A DNA stretch of 64,000 nucleotides from M2408 sp040386975 (GCA_040386975.1 JAZKEO010000008.1:1-64000); one strand, 5' to 3'; positions 50,586 to 59,579 are shown, counted from the first letter of the stretch. The notes: a model not told the origin generated them from the letters alone. Program-made: numbers and translations.

Positions 50586-51008
50586 TTATAGGATTACTTC
50601 AAGAATTTCATCTCTAGTCAAACCAGAATTGATCTTATCAATAATAACTTTTGTTTTTGTTTCAATTGTTTCTTCCGAAAAACCAAGAGAAACACCAAGT
50701 TTTTTAACTAAAGCTAATTCTTCGTGACTCATAATTCCATCAATCATAGCCATTTGAACCAATTGAACAAAACGTTCGTATCTTTCTTCTCTCGAATAAG
50801 GAGGAATCGCTTGATATGTATCTTGATTATCAAGAATTTCTTTCACTTGTTCGTCTGTCAAAGATAATTTTTGAGCTATTCTATTCAATAATTTTTTTTC
50901 AGTTTCTAAAATTTTACCGTCATAACGAGCAATTAAAATTAAATTTCTAAAATGTCCTTTTTGACTTGTTTGTTCACCAGTTTCAAATAGTTGTGCTAAT
51001 GTTCCCAT
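50586..51008 (-). CDS. TerB-like domain protein
   Basis: 140 residues, all-helical. The pattern HFRNLILIARYDGKILETEK then VQLVQMAMIDGIMSHEELAL gives two pseudo-symmetric halves with acidic Asp/Glu positions typical of TerB-like (tellurite-resistance/metal-sensing) proteins. There are no other ter genes nearby, so tellurite resistance should not be inferred. Cytoplasmic. Confidence 0.8.
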   Translation of the reverse strand: MGTLAQLFETGEQTSQKGHFRNLILIARYDGKILETEKKLLNRIAQKLSLTDEQVKEILDNQDTYQAIPPYSREERYERFVQLVQMAMIDGIMSHEELALVKKLGVSLGFSEETIETKTKVIIDKINSGLTRDEILEVIL

Positions 51009-51030
51009 CTTATAATTTTACTTTTTTAGA

Positions 51031-51038
51031 CAAAAATA
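51031..51038 (-). promoter_or_regulatory. -7 box of TerB-like gene
   Basis: Minus-strand TATTTTTG lies 22 nt before the ATG at 51008. Confidence 0.55.
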
Positions 51039-51158
51039 CACAATTTATTTCAAATTTAATTTGAATTCATCCCCAACCTTTCATCATTTATCACGTTAAG
51101 AATTCAAGTTTAAAACTGTTTAGCGTTAAAATTATTAAGTTTAGTGTTAACAAATTAT

Positions 51159-51166
51159 TATTTTTG
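51159..51166 (+). promoter_or_regulatory. -7 box upstream of small secreted gene
   Basis: TATTTTTG overlaps the upstream in-frame start at 51164, so translation must begin later, at 51191. Confidence 0.6.
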
Positions 51167-51190
51167 TGCCCAAATTCATTTAACAACTCA

Positions 51191-51517
51191 ATGAGAAAAC
51201 TACTTTTATTAATGTTTTTCTTTACTTATTCTTTTACTTTTTCTCAAACTACAGAAATAGTAAAAAGAAAGGTTCAACGTTTTGAAAATACACAAAAAGA
51301 CTTAGTTAAAATAAGCTCTATAGATCAAAATGATTCTATTTTTGATTTCATTTCAATAAAAAAAGTAGAATTAGCTCCAAATTGCCCTATAAATCCAAGT
51401 AAACTTAGAAATGAAGATAACAGAGCATTACTCATTGAAAATTGGTATTTGAATTACCCTACTGAATATAAAAATTACGTTGAATTTTTAGAGAAATACA
51501 TTCGATCAAATCATTAA
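51191..51517 (+). CDS. Small secreted protein of unknown function
   Basis: 108 residues from the ATG at 51191 (the frame opens at 51164, inside the promoter). A signal peptide (MRKLLLLMFFFTYSFTFSQ) precedes a charged helical mature part with NWYLNYPTEYKNYVEFLEKY at the end. No family is recognised. It ends 3 nt before the type B T9SS protein gene and is probably co-transcribed with it, so it may function with that surface protein. Confidence 0.75.
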   Translation: MRKLLLLMFFFTYSFTFSQTTEIVKRKVQRFENTQKDLVKISSIDQNDSIFDFISIKKVELAPNCPINPSKLRNEDNRALLIENWYLNYPTEYKNYVEFLEKYIRSNH

Positions 51518-51520
51518 ATT

Positions 51521-54001
51521 ATGAAAAATTTATTTCTCTTTGTATTTTTCTTTACGTTTATAAACTTAAGTTTTAGTCAAGGCTGTAATTCAGATGTTTC
51601 TGTCTGTACTTCAGGAGAAGCTGGACCTTTTATTTTTGATCAAAACACGTTCGGACCACCAGCCGACTTTGCCGATCCGCAAGAATGTTCGACAGGTAGT
51701 TTTGGAAATGATGCAGGTTTTGGCTTTATTCTTCTTCAAATAACAGAATCTGGGGCTTTAAATTTATTAATTGATGGCAATAGTAATTCTGGATATGTTG
51801 ATGTAATTGTTTATAATATTCCAAACGGTATAAATCCATGTGATGCCGTTTTAGATCAAAACAATGAAATTGCATGTAACTACGCAACAGATCAGGTTGG
51901 TTGTACACAATTTGGGAATGACTTTCCTTGTTTTTCATCAATTGAAGCTCCAATGGTTACTGCGGGACAAACCATAATGGTTATTGCACATGATTATTCA
52001 ACTGAAAATACAAGCTTCACCCTTGAGCTTGGTCCTAGTGGTGCTCAAACTGGAGGGCCAGATGGAACAATTGAGCCAATAACAACTAATGTATGCTTGG
52101 ACGCAGTTCCTTTTCAACTTATTGCTGAAAATATGGGTGGATCTTGGACAGGAAATGGTGTAAGCAACTCAGGAATGTTCAATCCGCAAAATGCAGGAGT
52201 CGGCACACACACAATCGATTATGAAATTGGTATAGCTCCCTGTAATGCTTCTGCCACAACAACAATTACTGTTGCTGATTGTTCCGTTCCTTCATGCACT
52301 GTTACAGCTTCAAACAACACACCAATTTGTTTAGGGCAAACTTTTGACTTACTTGCAAATACCGTTCCGAATGCTTTATCTTACACTTGGTCAGGAAATG
52401 GCTTTACATCTTCTCAGCAAAATCCTAGTGGAATTATAGCTCCAACAACACTTGGAACATTTGACTATACAGTTTTGGTAACAGTTCTTGGAGCTACTTG
52501 CCAATCTACAACAACGATAACAGTAAATAGTTTACCAGACGCAACAATAAATCCTGTTTCTAATCAAATTTGTCATGATGCTCCAGCTTTTCAATTACTG
52601 TCAAATGACAATACTGGAATTTGGTCTGGAAATGGAACAAATAGTGCAGGATTGTTTACTCCATTAAATGCAGGAATTGGACTTCATACCATTACGTATA
52701 CAGTTGGTTCTGGCTCTTGCATGAGCACACAAACAAGCTTAATTAATGTTGTTGATTGCAACATTCCACCTTGTACAATTACAGCTTCTACTTCTACTAT
52801 TTGTGAAGGACAATCATTCAATTTATTTGCATCAACGGTTAGTGGTGCTTTGAATTATACTTGGACTGGTAATGGATTTTCATCAAGCTTGCAAAATCCA
52901 AGTAATATTTCCATACCTCTAGCTGCAGGTAATTATAACTTTATTGTTACAGCAAATACAGCTTTAACAACTTGCTTTTCGAGTGTTAATCTTGTCGTGA
53001 ATCCTTTACCTCAAGTTTTTGCAGGAAATGACACCTTGATTTGTCAAGGAAAATCAATCACACTAAAAGCTTCTGGAGCATCGAATTACACTTGGAATAA
53101 TGGCGTTTTAAATAATGTTAGTTTTTCTCCATCAAACTCTAAAATTTACACTGTAATAGGAACCGATGCGAACTCTTGTTCCTCGCAAGACATAATAAAT
53201 GTGGGGATTATACCATTAACACCTATAACTTTTATTGAGGATACACTTTCTGGCTGTTCACCTTTAAATGTAAATTTTACTAATACGACTTTAGGCGCAA
53301 CAAATTCTGAATGGACATTTAATGGTCAAAATCCAATGTTTGGTGAGGATATTACAAAAGAATTTGCTGGAATTTCAGGATGTTTTAACGTCAGACTTAC
53401 GACTACTGTTAACGGTTGTCAAAATTCACTTACTAAAAATGAATTAATTTGTGTCAACCTCAACCCAATTGCTTCTTTTTATATTGTTGAAAATCAAATC
53501 AATGATTTTGAATCAAACTTACTATTTTACAATCATTCACAATTTGGGACAAGTTTCACTTGGGATTTTGGTGATGGTAGTGAAGATTCAGGAAGTTTTG
53601 AAACATCACACGACTATTTGATGAATGATTCAAACGAATACATCATTACCTTGATTGCAAAAACAGAATTGGGTTGTGCTGATACTGTCTATCAGAAATT
53701 CCAGTTTATAGAAAAAGTAAGTTATTTTATTCCAAATACCTTTACTCCAAATGGTGATAAACATAATTCAATTTTTATCCCAGTCTTTTCTTCCACTTTG
53801 GACGAAACCAAATTTTCAATGGAAATATACAACCGATGGGGAGAACTTATTTTCGAATCCCTCAATTCAGAAATCGGTTGGGACGGTACATATGGAAGTA
53901 AAATCGTTGACACTGGCTTCTACCATTGGAAAATTGAATTCAGTTCACAAGAAGATCCTGAAAAACGAATTTTAAATGGAACGGTTTTTTTGAATCACTA
54001 A
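51521..54001 (+). CDS. Large secreted protein with PKD domain and T9SS type B (gliding-associated) C-terminal domain
   Basis: 826 residues. Signal peptide (about 1-19, ending SFSQ). The N-terminal ~150 residues form a beta-rich domain with many Cys (EAGPFIFDQNTFGPPADFAD). Repeated Ig/PKD-like modules follow at ~170-600, two with GxWSGNGxxxxG or GxWTGNGVxxxGxFxP cores. A PKD domain has FTWDFGDGSEDSG. The last ~85 residues are the CHU_C type B sorting domain (IPNTFTPNGDKHNSIF, YNRWGELIFES, WDGTYGSK). It is exported by T9SS; type B domains are known from proteins such as SprB-like adhesins. Substrate unknown. Confidence 0.9.
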   Translation: MKNLFLFVFFFTFINLSFSQGCNSDVSVCTSGEAGPFIFDQNTFGPPADFADPQECSTGSFGNDAGFGFILLQITESGALNLLIDGNSNSGYVDVIVYNIPNGINPCDAVLDQNNEIACNYATDQVGCTQFGNDFPCFSSIEAPMVTAGQTIMVIAHDYSTENTSFTLELGPSGAQTGGPDGTIEPITTNVCLDAVPFQLIAENMGGSWTGNGVSNSGMFNPQNAGVGTHTIDYEIGIAPCNASATTTITVADCSVPSCTVTASNNTPICLGQTFDLLANTVPNALSYTWSGNGFTSSQQNPSGIIAPTTLGTFDYTVLVTVLGATCQSTTTITVNSLPDATINPVSNQICHDAPAFQLLSNDNTGIWSGNGTNSAGLFTPLNAGIGLHTITYTVGSGSCMSTQTSLINVVDCNIPPCTITASTSTICEGQSFNLFASTVSGALNYTWTGNGFSSSLQNPSNISIPLAAGNYNFIVTANTALTTCFSSVNLVVNPLPQVFAGNDTLICQGKSITLKASGASNYTWNNGVLNNVSFSPSNSKIYTVIGTDANSCSSQDIINVGIIPLTPITFIEDTLSGCSPLNVNFTNTTLGATNSEWTFNGQNPMFGEDITKEFAGISGCFNVRLTTTVNGCQNSLTKNELICVNLNPIASFYIVENQINDFESNLLFYNHSQFGTSFTWDFGDGSEDSGSFETSHDYLMNDSNEYIITLIAKTELGCADTVYQKFQFIEKVSYFIPNTFTPNGDKHNSIFIPVFSSTLDETKFSMEIYNRWGELIFESLNSEIGWDGTYGSKIVDTGFYHWKIEFSSQEDPEKRILNGTVFLNH

Positions 54002-54014
54002 TTTCAAACTAAAA

Positions 54015-54590
54015 TTACTTTTCCAAATTTGTTTCAATATAATCTATTAAAGAATGAATCACTTTAATATGAATTTCTTGAGCTCTATCGGCAAATTCTG
54101 AATGTGGCGCTCTGATTTCAACATCACATAAATTTGCAATTTCACCACCATCTTTTCCTGTTAATGCAACAACCATCATTCCTGCCTTTTTAGCTGTATG
54201 AATAGCATTAATTACGTTTTTCGAATTACCAGAGGTTGAAATCGCTAACAGAACATCTCCATCTTGCCCAAAAGCCTCTAAAAATCGTGAAAAAATAAAT
54301 TCATATCCATAATCGTTTGATACGCACGAAATATGACTAGAATCTGAGATAGATATAGCAGGAATCGCTTTTCTATTTCCTCTATAACGTCCAGTTAATT
54401 CTTCAGCAAAATGCATTGAGTCGCACATAGAGCCACCATTCCCACAGCTGTAGATTTTACCTTTGTTTTTCAATGAGTTAACAAAGATTTTTCCAGCATC
54501 TTCAATGTTTGCGAAATTATCTGAAGTGTTAAATTTTTGCAAAATTTCTAAAGCTTGTAAAAAATGGTCTGCTATTTGATTTGACGACAT
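54015..54590 (-). CDS. gmhA: Sedoheptulose-7-phosphate isomerase (SIS domain)
   Basis: 191 residues from the ATG at 54590; E. coli GmhA has 192. The upstream open frame to 54650 is excluded by a -7 box at 54606-54613. It converts sedoheptulose 7-phosphate to D-glycero-D-manno-heptose 7-phosphate for heptose synthesis. Motifs are SCGNGGSMCDSMHFAEELTG, ISISDSSHISCVSNDYG and AISTSGNSKNVINA, with the metal/catalytic HSEFADRAQEIHIKVIH near the end. The downstream heptose genes are not in the window. Confidence 0.92.
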   Translation of the reverse strand: MSSNQIADHFLQALEILQKFNTSDNFANIEDAGKIFVNSLKNKGKIYSCGNGGSMCDSMHFAEELTGRYRGNRKAIPAISISDSSHISCVSNDYGYEFIFSRFLEAFGQDGDVLLAISTSGNSKNVINAIHTAKKAGMMVVALTGKDGGEIANLCDVEIRAPHSEFADRAQEIHIKVIHSLIDYIETNLEK

Positions 54591-54605
54591 AGAATTGTTT
54601 TTTGT

Positions 54606-54613
54606 CAAAATTA
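54606..54613 (-). promoter_or_regulatory. -7 box of gmhA
   Basis: Minus-strand TAATTTTG lies 15 nt before the ATG at 54590 and fixes the start. Confidence 0.55.
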
Positions 54614-54656
54614 ATTTTTTTTCACAAAAGAAGAACATTAATTTAAACAAACTTAG

Positions 54657-54664
54657 TATATTTG
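54657..54664 (+). promoter_or_regulatory. -7 box of secreted-protein gene at 54696
   Basis: TATATTTG lies 31 nt before the ATG at 54696; divergent from gmhA. Confidence 0.55.
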
Positions 54665-54695
54665 AAACCGAGGAAACTCATAAAACCAAACAAAA

Positions 54696-55121
54696 ATGAA
54701 AAAATATTTACTTTTAAGTCTTACAATCCTTGCCTTTTTAGGAGCTAATGCTCAAGAAGAAGATTGTTTTAAAAAATTAGAAACTGCATTTACAAAAAGA
54801 GGTTCTTATACGATTGCTGATGATATGCACAGAAATGTAATCATTAGTTTTTTTGATGCAAATGGCTCTAATTGTGTTTCTGGAAAAGCGAGAGTAGAAA
54901 ACGGATTGATTATCTCAATTTTAATAAAATACGACGATGATACTTATGAACCTTTAGAAAGCAAATTTTACAATGTAAAAAAAGCACCACCAGCAATCGC
55001 TAACGGTATTTCTGAAATGATTTTAACTTCTACAGGAGAAAAATTTAGAGTAGTTTTTATCGACAATTTAAAACCTAAGGCTAAAAATCCTAAAACAGTT
55101 AAATTACCAGACGATTTATAA
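54696..55121 (+). CDS. Secreted protein of unknown function
   Basis: 141 residues with signal peptide MKKYLLLSLTILAFLGANAQ. The mature part is a compact beta-rich domain with two Cys (EEDCFKKL and GSNCVSGKARVENG), which may form a disulfide. It ends KNPKTVKLPDDL. No sorting domain or lipobox is seen. Not recognised. It is a monocistronic unit with its own promoter and terminator. Confidence 0.75.
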   Translation: MKKYLLLSLTILAFLGANAQEEDCFKKLETAFTKRGSYTIADDMHRNVIISFFDANGSNCVSGKARVENGLIISILIKYDDDTYEPLESKFYNVKKAPPAIANGISEMILTSTGEKFRVVFIDNLKPKAKNPKTVKLPDDL

Positions 55122-55143
55122 AATTCAATTTATATAATTTAAG

Positions 55144-55176
55144 AAAGACCGTTCATTTTTGTTCGGTCTTTTTTGC
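55144..55176 (+). terminator. Intrinsic terminator
   Basis: AAAGACCG pairs with CGGTCTTT around a 12-nt loop, followed by TTTT. Confidence 0.85.
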
Positions 55177-55242
55177 TTTAAATTGTGAATAACCTTGTTG
55201 ATTAAAAAAAAGATTTTTTACGCCTAAATCGATGATTATAGT

Positions 55243-55250
55243 TAATTTTG
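55243..55250 (+). promoter_or_regulatory. -7 box of fur-like gene
   Basis: TAATTTTG lies 15 nt before the ATG at 55266. Confidence 0.6.
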
Positions 55251-55265
55251 TTTTTTCCGAGATAA

Positions 55266-55715
55266 ATGGCAATAGCAGATTTACAAGAAACAGTTAAAGA
55301 TATTTTTTCAGCATACATGGAGCAAAATGGGCACCGAAAAACTCCCGAACGCTATCATATCTTAGAAGAAATATACAATTACCCAGGTCATTTTGACATT
55401 GAAGCACTTTATGTCAAGATGAAAAATCAAAATTACCGCGTTTCAAGAGCAACTTTATACAATACGATTGATTTATTAATTGCTTGTAATTTGGTTCGTA
55501 AACACCAATTTGGAAAAAACATAGCTCAATTTGAAAAATCACACGGTTCAAAGCAACACGATCACGTAATTTGTACCGACACAGGAGAAGTAATTGAATT
55601 CTGTGACCCACGTATTCAAAACATCAAAGCGACAATAGAAGAAGTTTTTGGAATTACTATTCAACATCATTCACTTTATTTCTATGGAGTGAAAAATAAA
55701 ACTACAAAACCATGA
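55266..55715 (+). CDS. Fur family transcriptional regulator
   Basis: 149 residues. A winged-helix DNA-binding domain (GHRKTPERYHILEEIYN, SRATLYNTIDLL) and a C-terminal dimer/metal domain with QHDHVICTDTGEVIEFCDP. The first structural zinc motif usually reads CxxC after HDH; here only one Cys is kept (CTDT) with a second 10 residues later, a form I associate with Bacteroidota members. It could sense iron, peroxide or another metal; this cannot be decided from sequence. The end overlaps the STAS gene by 4 nt. Confidence 0.9.
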   Translation: MAIADLQETVKDIFSAYMEQNGHRKTPERYHILEEIYNYPGHFDIEALYVKMKNQNYRVSRATLYNTIDLLIACNLVRKHQFGKNIAQFEKSHGSKQHDHVICTDTGEVIEFCDPRIQNIKATIEEVFGITIQHHSLYFYGVKNKTTKP

Positions 55716-56065
55716 GTTTGACAATTAAAGTAGAGCATCAGTCGAGTTCCGTAATTTTTTCCTTTGCTGGAAAGATTAACAACCAAGATGAAACAGTTGA
55801 CATTTTAAACACACTTGACAAAGAGTTGGAACAAAAAAATAAATCATTTTTATACGATGTTTCAAAATTAGAATACATCACAAGCTCAGGTTTAAACTTT
55901 TTTATCCGTTCCTTAACGCGTATTCGCAACGTTGGCGGAGATATTATTTTATGTGGTGTTCAAGGAAACGTCGAAAAACTACTTAAAATTTCTAAACTAA
56001 ATGAAATTTTCACGCTTTCACCAAGTGTTAGCGATGCTTTAATGAAGGTTAATCCTTCAATCTAA
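55712..56065 (+). CDS. STAS-domain anti-sigma factor antagonist-like protein
   Basis: 117 residues. A single STAS domain with the phosphorylatable-serine region YITSSGLNFF at about 55-64 and the C-terminal LLKISKLNEIFTLSPSV. Such proteins bind anti-sigma factors or partner kinases. It overlaps the Fur-like gene by 4 nt (ATGA), so both are made together. No anti-sigma factor or phosphatase gene is nearby. Confidence 0.88.
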   Translation: MSLTIKVEHQSSSVIFSFAGKINNQDETVDILNTLDKELEQKNKSFLYDVSKLEYITSSGLNFFIRSLTRIRNVGGDIILCGVQGNVEKLLKISKLNEIFTLSPSVSDALMKVNPSI

Positions 56066-56147
56066 ATCAATAAAATAATTAAATAATCCTGAAATAAGCA
56101 GGAAATACAAACGAAATTCGATTAGCGAGTTTTAAACAATTTTTTAA

Positions 56148-57431
56148 ATGAAAGTAGATGTATTATTAGGTCTTCAATGGGGAGATGAAGGAAAAGGTAA
56201 AATTGTTGATGTTTTAACACCGCAATACGATATTATTGCACGTTTTCAAGGTGGACCAAACGCAGGACATACCTTAGAATTTGAAGGTATCAAACATGTT
56301 TTACACACCATTCCATCAGGGATTTTTAGATCTAATGTATTAAACATCATTGGAAATGGTGTTGTGATTGACCCAGTTGTTTTTCAAAAAGAAATTGAGA
56401 AATTAGCTCCTTTCAACATCGACATCAAAAAGAATTTATTGATTTCAAAAAAAGCACATTTAATCTTACCAACTCACCGTTTGTTAGATGCTGCTTCGGA
56501 AACAGCAAAAGGTAAAAATAAAATTGGTTCAACTCTAAAAGGAATCGGACCAACTTACATGGATAAAACTGGTAGAAATGGCTTAAGAATTGGTGATATT
56601 TTTTCTCCAAAATTCAAAGAAAAATACCAAACGTTGGTTGATAAACATACAGGAATGCTTAAACATTTTGATGGTTTTGAATACAATTTATCAGAACTTG
56701 AAACAGCATTTTTTGAAGGAATTGAATTGTTAAAAAATTTAACTTGTATTGATAGTGAATTATTCATCAACCAACAATTAAAAGCTGGTAAAAAAGTTTT
56801 AGCTGAAGGAGCTCAAGGCACAATGCTTGATATTGACTTTGGTTCATATCCGTTTGTTACCTCTTCAAACACAATCACTGCAGGAACTTGTACTGGTTTA
56901 GGAGTTGCTCCAACAAAAATTGGTTCTGTAATCGGGATTTTCAAAGCATACTGCACACGCGTTGGTAGCGGACCCTTCCCTACTGAATTATTAGAAGAAG
57001 TTGGCGAAGAAATGCGTAAAGAAGGTCGTGAGTTCGGTTCAACAACTGGAAGACCTCGTCGTTGTGGTTGGATTGATTTACCTGCATTAAAATACGCTAT
57101 CATGATTAACGGTGTAAGCGAATTATCCATGATGAAAGCAGATGTTTTGAGTATTTTCAAGAAAATTCAAGTGTGTACACATTATGAAATTGACGGAAAA
57201 TTATACGATTACATGCCTTACGACATCGAAGGAATTGAAATCAAACCAGTTTACAAAGAATTAGAAGGTTGGAATTGCGATTTAACTCAGTTAGACAGCA
57301 TGAAAAATGCTCCTCAAGCTTTACATGACTACATTTCTTATTTAGAAAAAGAATTGGAAGTTCCAATTACTGTTGTTTCAGTTGGACCAGACAGAAAACA
57401 GACATTGGACAACAGAGTAATGGCGATTTAA
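56148..57431 (+). CDS. purA: Adenylosuccinate synthetase
   Basis: 427 residues, family length. It makes adenylosuccinate from IMP, aspartate and GTP, the first committed step to AMP. Motifs are QWGDEGKGK (about 10-18, with the catalytic Asp13), GPNAGHTL with the catalytic His41, GIGPTYMDK, and GSTTGRPRRCGW for IMP/Asp contacts. It is separated from the STAS gene by 82 nt; no strict -7 box is visible upstream. Confidence 0.97.
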   Translation: MKVDVLLGLQWGDEGKGKIVDVLTPQYDIIARFQGGPNAGHTLEFEGIKHVLHTIPSGIFRSNVLNIIGNGVVIDPVVFQKEIEKLAPFNIDIKKNLLISKKAHLILPTHRLLDAASETAKGKNKIGSTLKGIGPTYMDKTGRNGLRIGDIFSPKFKEKYQTLVDKHTGMLKHFDGFEYNLSELETAFFEGIELLKNLTCIDSELFINQQLKAGKKVLAEGAQGTMLDIDFGSYPFVTSSNTITAGTCTGLGVAPTKIGSVIGIFKAYCTRVGSGPFPTELLEEVGEEMRKEGREFGSTTGRPRRCGWIDLPALKYAIMINGVSELSMMKADVLSIFKKIQVCTHYEIDGKLYDYMPYDIEGIEIKPVYKELEGWNCDLTQLDSMKNAPQALHDYISYLEKELEVPITVVSVGPDRKQTLDNRVMAI

Positions 57432-57436
57432 ATTTA

Positions 57437-57481
57437 AACGCAAAGGACGGCAAAGTTTTTTCGCAAAGGAACGCTAAGAAT
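57437..57481 (+). repeat. CGCAAAG-type repeat arm (left)
   Basis: AACGCAAAGGACGGCAAAG followed by TTCGCAAAGGAACGCTAAG. It resembles the arms at 15716 and (inverted) 57910 and lies immediately after purA. Confidence 0.7.
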
Positions 57482-57489
57482 AGAATAAT

Positions 57490-57912
57490 ATGAAGTGGTC
57501 TAAAAAGTGGTTTTTGTATTTCTTAATCCTAATAATTACTTGTTCCATTTTTGGACTACTTTTTATTAATGATAAAAACAAAAATGATATAATTTCTAAC
57601 ACTTTAGTAAGTACTGTTGGTTATTGTGTAATGTATGGATTTATTGCTTTTGGACCAAGATTACAATTAAGATTTATTGGAAAAACAAACAAAAGATATT
57701 TAATTTATTTAAAAGGTTTGAAATATTTTTCCTATTTGATAATTATACTTCTATCTATTGTGATTCTATTTGCATCCATCAGCATACTGTCAAGTAAAGA
57801 ACCTTTTTATTTACTGTTCATTGGTGCACCTTTTGGATTTATTTTGGGAGGATTTTCAATACTTAACTTTTCGAAAAAAGAGTTCTTAAATCTCGAAAAA
57901 TCTTCGTTATAA
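57490..57912 (+). CDS. Small four-helix membrane protein bracketed by inverted repeat arms
   Basis: 140 residues with four predicted membrane helices (about 9-27, 39-56, 78-98 and 104-124) and a charged C-terminus (KKEFLNLEKSSL). No family is recognised. The gene sits exactly between a left CGCAAAG arm (57437-57481) and an inverted right arm that begins at its own stop codon (57910-57953), an arrangement that looks like a small cassette. It is not conserved in any neighbourhood I know. No TAnnTTTG box is visible upstream. Confidence 0.7.
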   Translation: MKWSKKWFLYFLILIITCSIFGLLFINDKNKNDIISNTLVSTVGYCVMYGFIAFGPRLQLRFIGKTNKRYLIYLKGLKYFSYLIIILLSIVILFASISILSSKEPFYLLFIGAPFGFILGGFSILNFSKKEFLNLEKSSL

Positions 57913-57953
57913 AGCTTGGCGAGCTTGGCGTAAACTTTGAGAACTTTGCGTTC
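57910..57953 (-). repeat. CGCAAAG-type repeat arm (right, inverted)
   Basis: On the minus strand it reads AACGCAAAGTTCTCAAAG then TTTACGCCAAGCTCGCCAAG, an imperfect inverted copy of 57437-57481. It overlaps the preceding stop codon. Confidence 0.7.
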
Positions 57954-57979
57954 CAAATCAACTTTGGCTTAAAATTTGC

Positions 57980-57987
57980 TATCTTTG
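57980..57987 (+). promoter_or_regulatory. -7 box of OstA-like gene
   Basis: TATCTTTG lies 20 nt before the TTG start at 58008. Confidence 0.6.
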
Positions 57988-58007
57988 CTGAAACATTCAG
58001 TCAAAAT

Positions 58008-59543
58008 TTGAAAAACATTCTAACAATATTAAAACTTGCGTCATTTATTGGCGCATTTTTTTTGTTTCCGCTTATTAGCTGGTCGCAGAAAGATATTTTA
58101 GAATTGTTGCCTGGTGCCGAAAAGTTGGTTTACAACGAAAAAACGGGAGCACAAATGTTGATTGGCAATGTGAATTTCCTTTATCAAGGAAATAAGATGT
58201 ATTGTGATTCTGCTTATTTTTATGCTAAATCAAAAGAAGTTAAAGCATACGGGAAAGTGCACATCAATAAAAACGACACTTTAAATCTTTTTTGTGATTC
58301 CTTGTATTACAATGGAAAAACGAAATACGCCAAATTGTGGGGGCATGTCCGTGTACGCGATAGAGAATATAAAATCACGACCGATTCGATGGATTATGAT
58401 GCCAAAAAAGGTCAGGGAGTTTACCGAAATGGTGGGAAAATCGAAAGTATTTTAACAAATGAAGTTTTAACGAGTAAAGTTGGTTATTTTCATCCAGACA
58501 CAAAAAACTTTTTCTTTAGCGGAAAAGTAAAATACAAAAGTCCAGATATAACAATGACAACAGATACCTTGCGTTATCAATATTTGATTAAAAAAGTGTT
58601 TTTTTACGGTCCAACGAAAATAAAAACCAAAGATGCTGATTTATTTTGCGAAAAAGGGTGGTATCAAACAGAAACTGAAGAAGGTGTTTTACAGAAAAAT
58701 GCCAAGATTCTAACAAATTCCAAAACCATTATTGGCGATAGTTTATATCACAATCCAAAAAAAGGTTTGTCAATTGGCAAAGGAAATGTTATTTACAAAG
58801 ACAGTTTGGAGCCTTATATTTTTACTGGTAATTATTTTTATAAAAATGATTTAAAACGAAAAACCTACATCACAGGAAAAGCTTTATGTTCCTACAAATT
58901 AAAAGAAGACACTTTGTTTTTAAAAGCAGATACCTTGATGAGTTTTCAAGATAGCTTGGGTAATTCAAAACAAATTTTCGCTCATCAAAACGCTAAATTT
59001 TTCAAAAATGATATCCAAGGAAAATGTGACAGTTTGGTTTATGAAAAAGAGAAAAATTACATGGAAATGTTTTTTGAACCTATCGTTTGGACACAAAATG
59101 CAGAGTTAAAAGGCGAATTCATGAAAGCTTTTATCAAAGATTCAACTTTAGAAAGAATTGAAATAACGAACAAAACAACGACTGTCATGGAAATTGATTC
59201 AGGCTTGTACTATAATCAAATTGGTGGAAAAAAGATGTTTGCCTACTTCAAAGACAACGAATTGGTAAAAGTTGACGTAAAAGGAAATGCGCAAACTGTT
59301 TATTTCCCTGAAGAAAAAAATGATCGCGACACACTTTTTGAAGTCAAACGAAGTGGAATGAATCGAATTTACGCTTCCGATTTAAAAATCATTTTAGATA
59401 GCGGAGAAGTGAAAAGTATAACTTACATCGATAAACCCGATGCTGTTTTTTACCCCATGGATCAAATCAACAAAGAAGAACAATTTGTTCAGTATTTTTC
59501 TTGGAATCCTATATTGAGACCGAAAGATAGATTTTTAGAATGA
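58008..59543 (+). CDS. OstA/LptA-like LPS-transport protein
   Basis: 511 residues from a TTG start at 58008; the -7 box 20 nt upstream and the signal peptide (KNILTILKLASFIGAFF to SWSQ) support it. The mature part is a long run of beta strands with the OstA pattern (LIGNVNFLYQGNKMYCDSAY, FYAKSKEVKAYGKVHIN, repeated several times). This is the periplasmic jellyroll fold that carries LPS between membranes. Bacteroidota have such an elongated OstA-like N-terminal-domain protein. The later two thirds are less conserved. It is likely essential or important for the outer membrane. Confidence 0.85.
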   Translation: MKNILTILKLASFIGAFFLFPLISWSQKDILELLPGAEKLVYNEKTGAQMLIGNVNFLYQGNKMYCDSAYFYAKSKEVKAYGKVHINKNDTLNLFCDSLYYNGKTKYAKLWGHVRVRDREYKITTDSMDYDAKKGQGVYRNGGKIESILTNEVLTSKVGYFHPDTKNFFFSGKVKYKSPDITMTTDTLRYQYLIKKVFFYGPTKIKTKDADLFCEKGWYQTETEEGVLQKNAKILTNSKTIIGDSLYHNPKKGLSIGKGNVIYKDSLEPYIFTGNYFYKNDLKRKTYITGKALCSYKLKEDTLFLKADTLMSFQDSLGNSKQIFAHQNAKFFKNDIQGKCDSLVYEKEKNYMEMFFEPIVWTQNAELKGEFMKAFIKDSTLERIEITNKTTTVMEIDSGLYYNQIGGKKMFAYFKDNELVKVDVKGNAQTVYFPEEKNDRDTLFEVKRSGMNRIYASDLKIILDSGEVKSITYIDKPDAVFYPMDQINKEEQFVQYFSWNPILRPKDRFLE

Positions 59544-59571
59544 TAATCCTCCTTTTCTAAATCAATTTTCT

Positions 59572-59579
59572 TACTTTTG
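59572..59579 (+). promoter_or_regulatory. -7 box of rhodanese/DedA/aroE unit
   Basis: TACTTTTG lies 14 nt before the TTG start at 59594. Confidence 0.55.

Noticed and set aside
50586..51008. Tellurite resistance operon
   Set aside because: The gene has a TerB-like fold but there are no other ter genes nearby.
51164..51190. Upstream start (MCPNSFNNS) of the small secreted protein
   Set aside because: It overlaps the -7 box at 51159-51166 and would hide the signal peptide; the ATG at 51191 is preferred.
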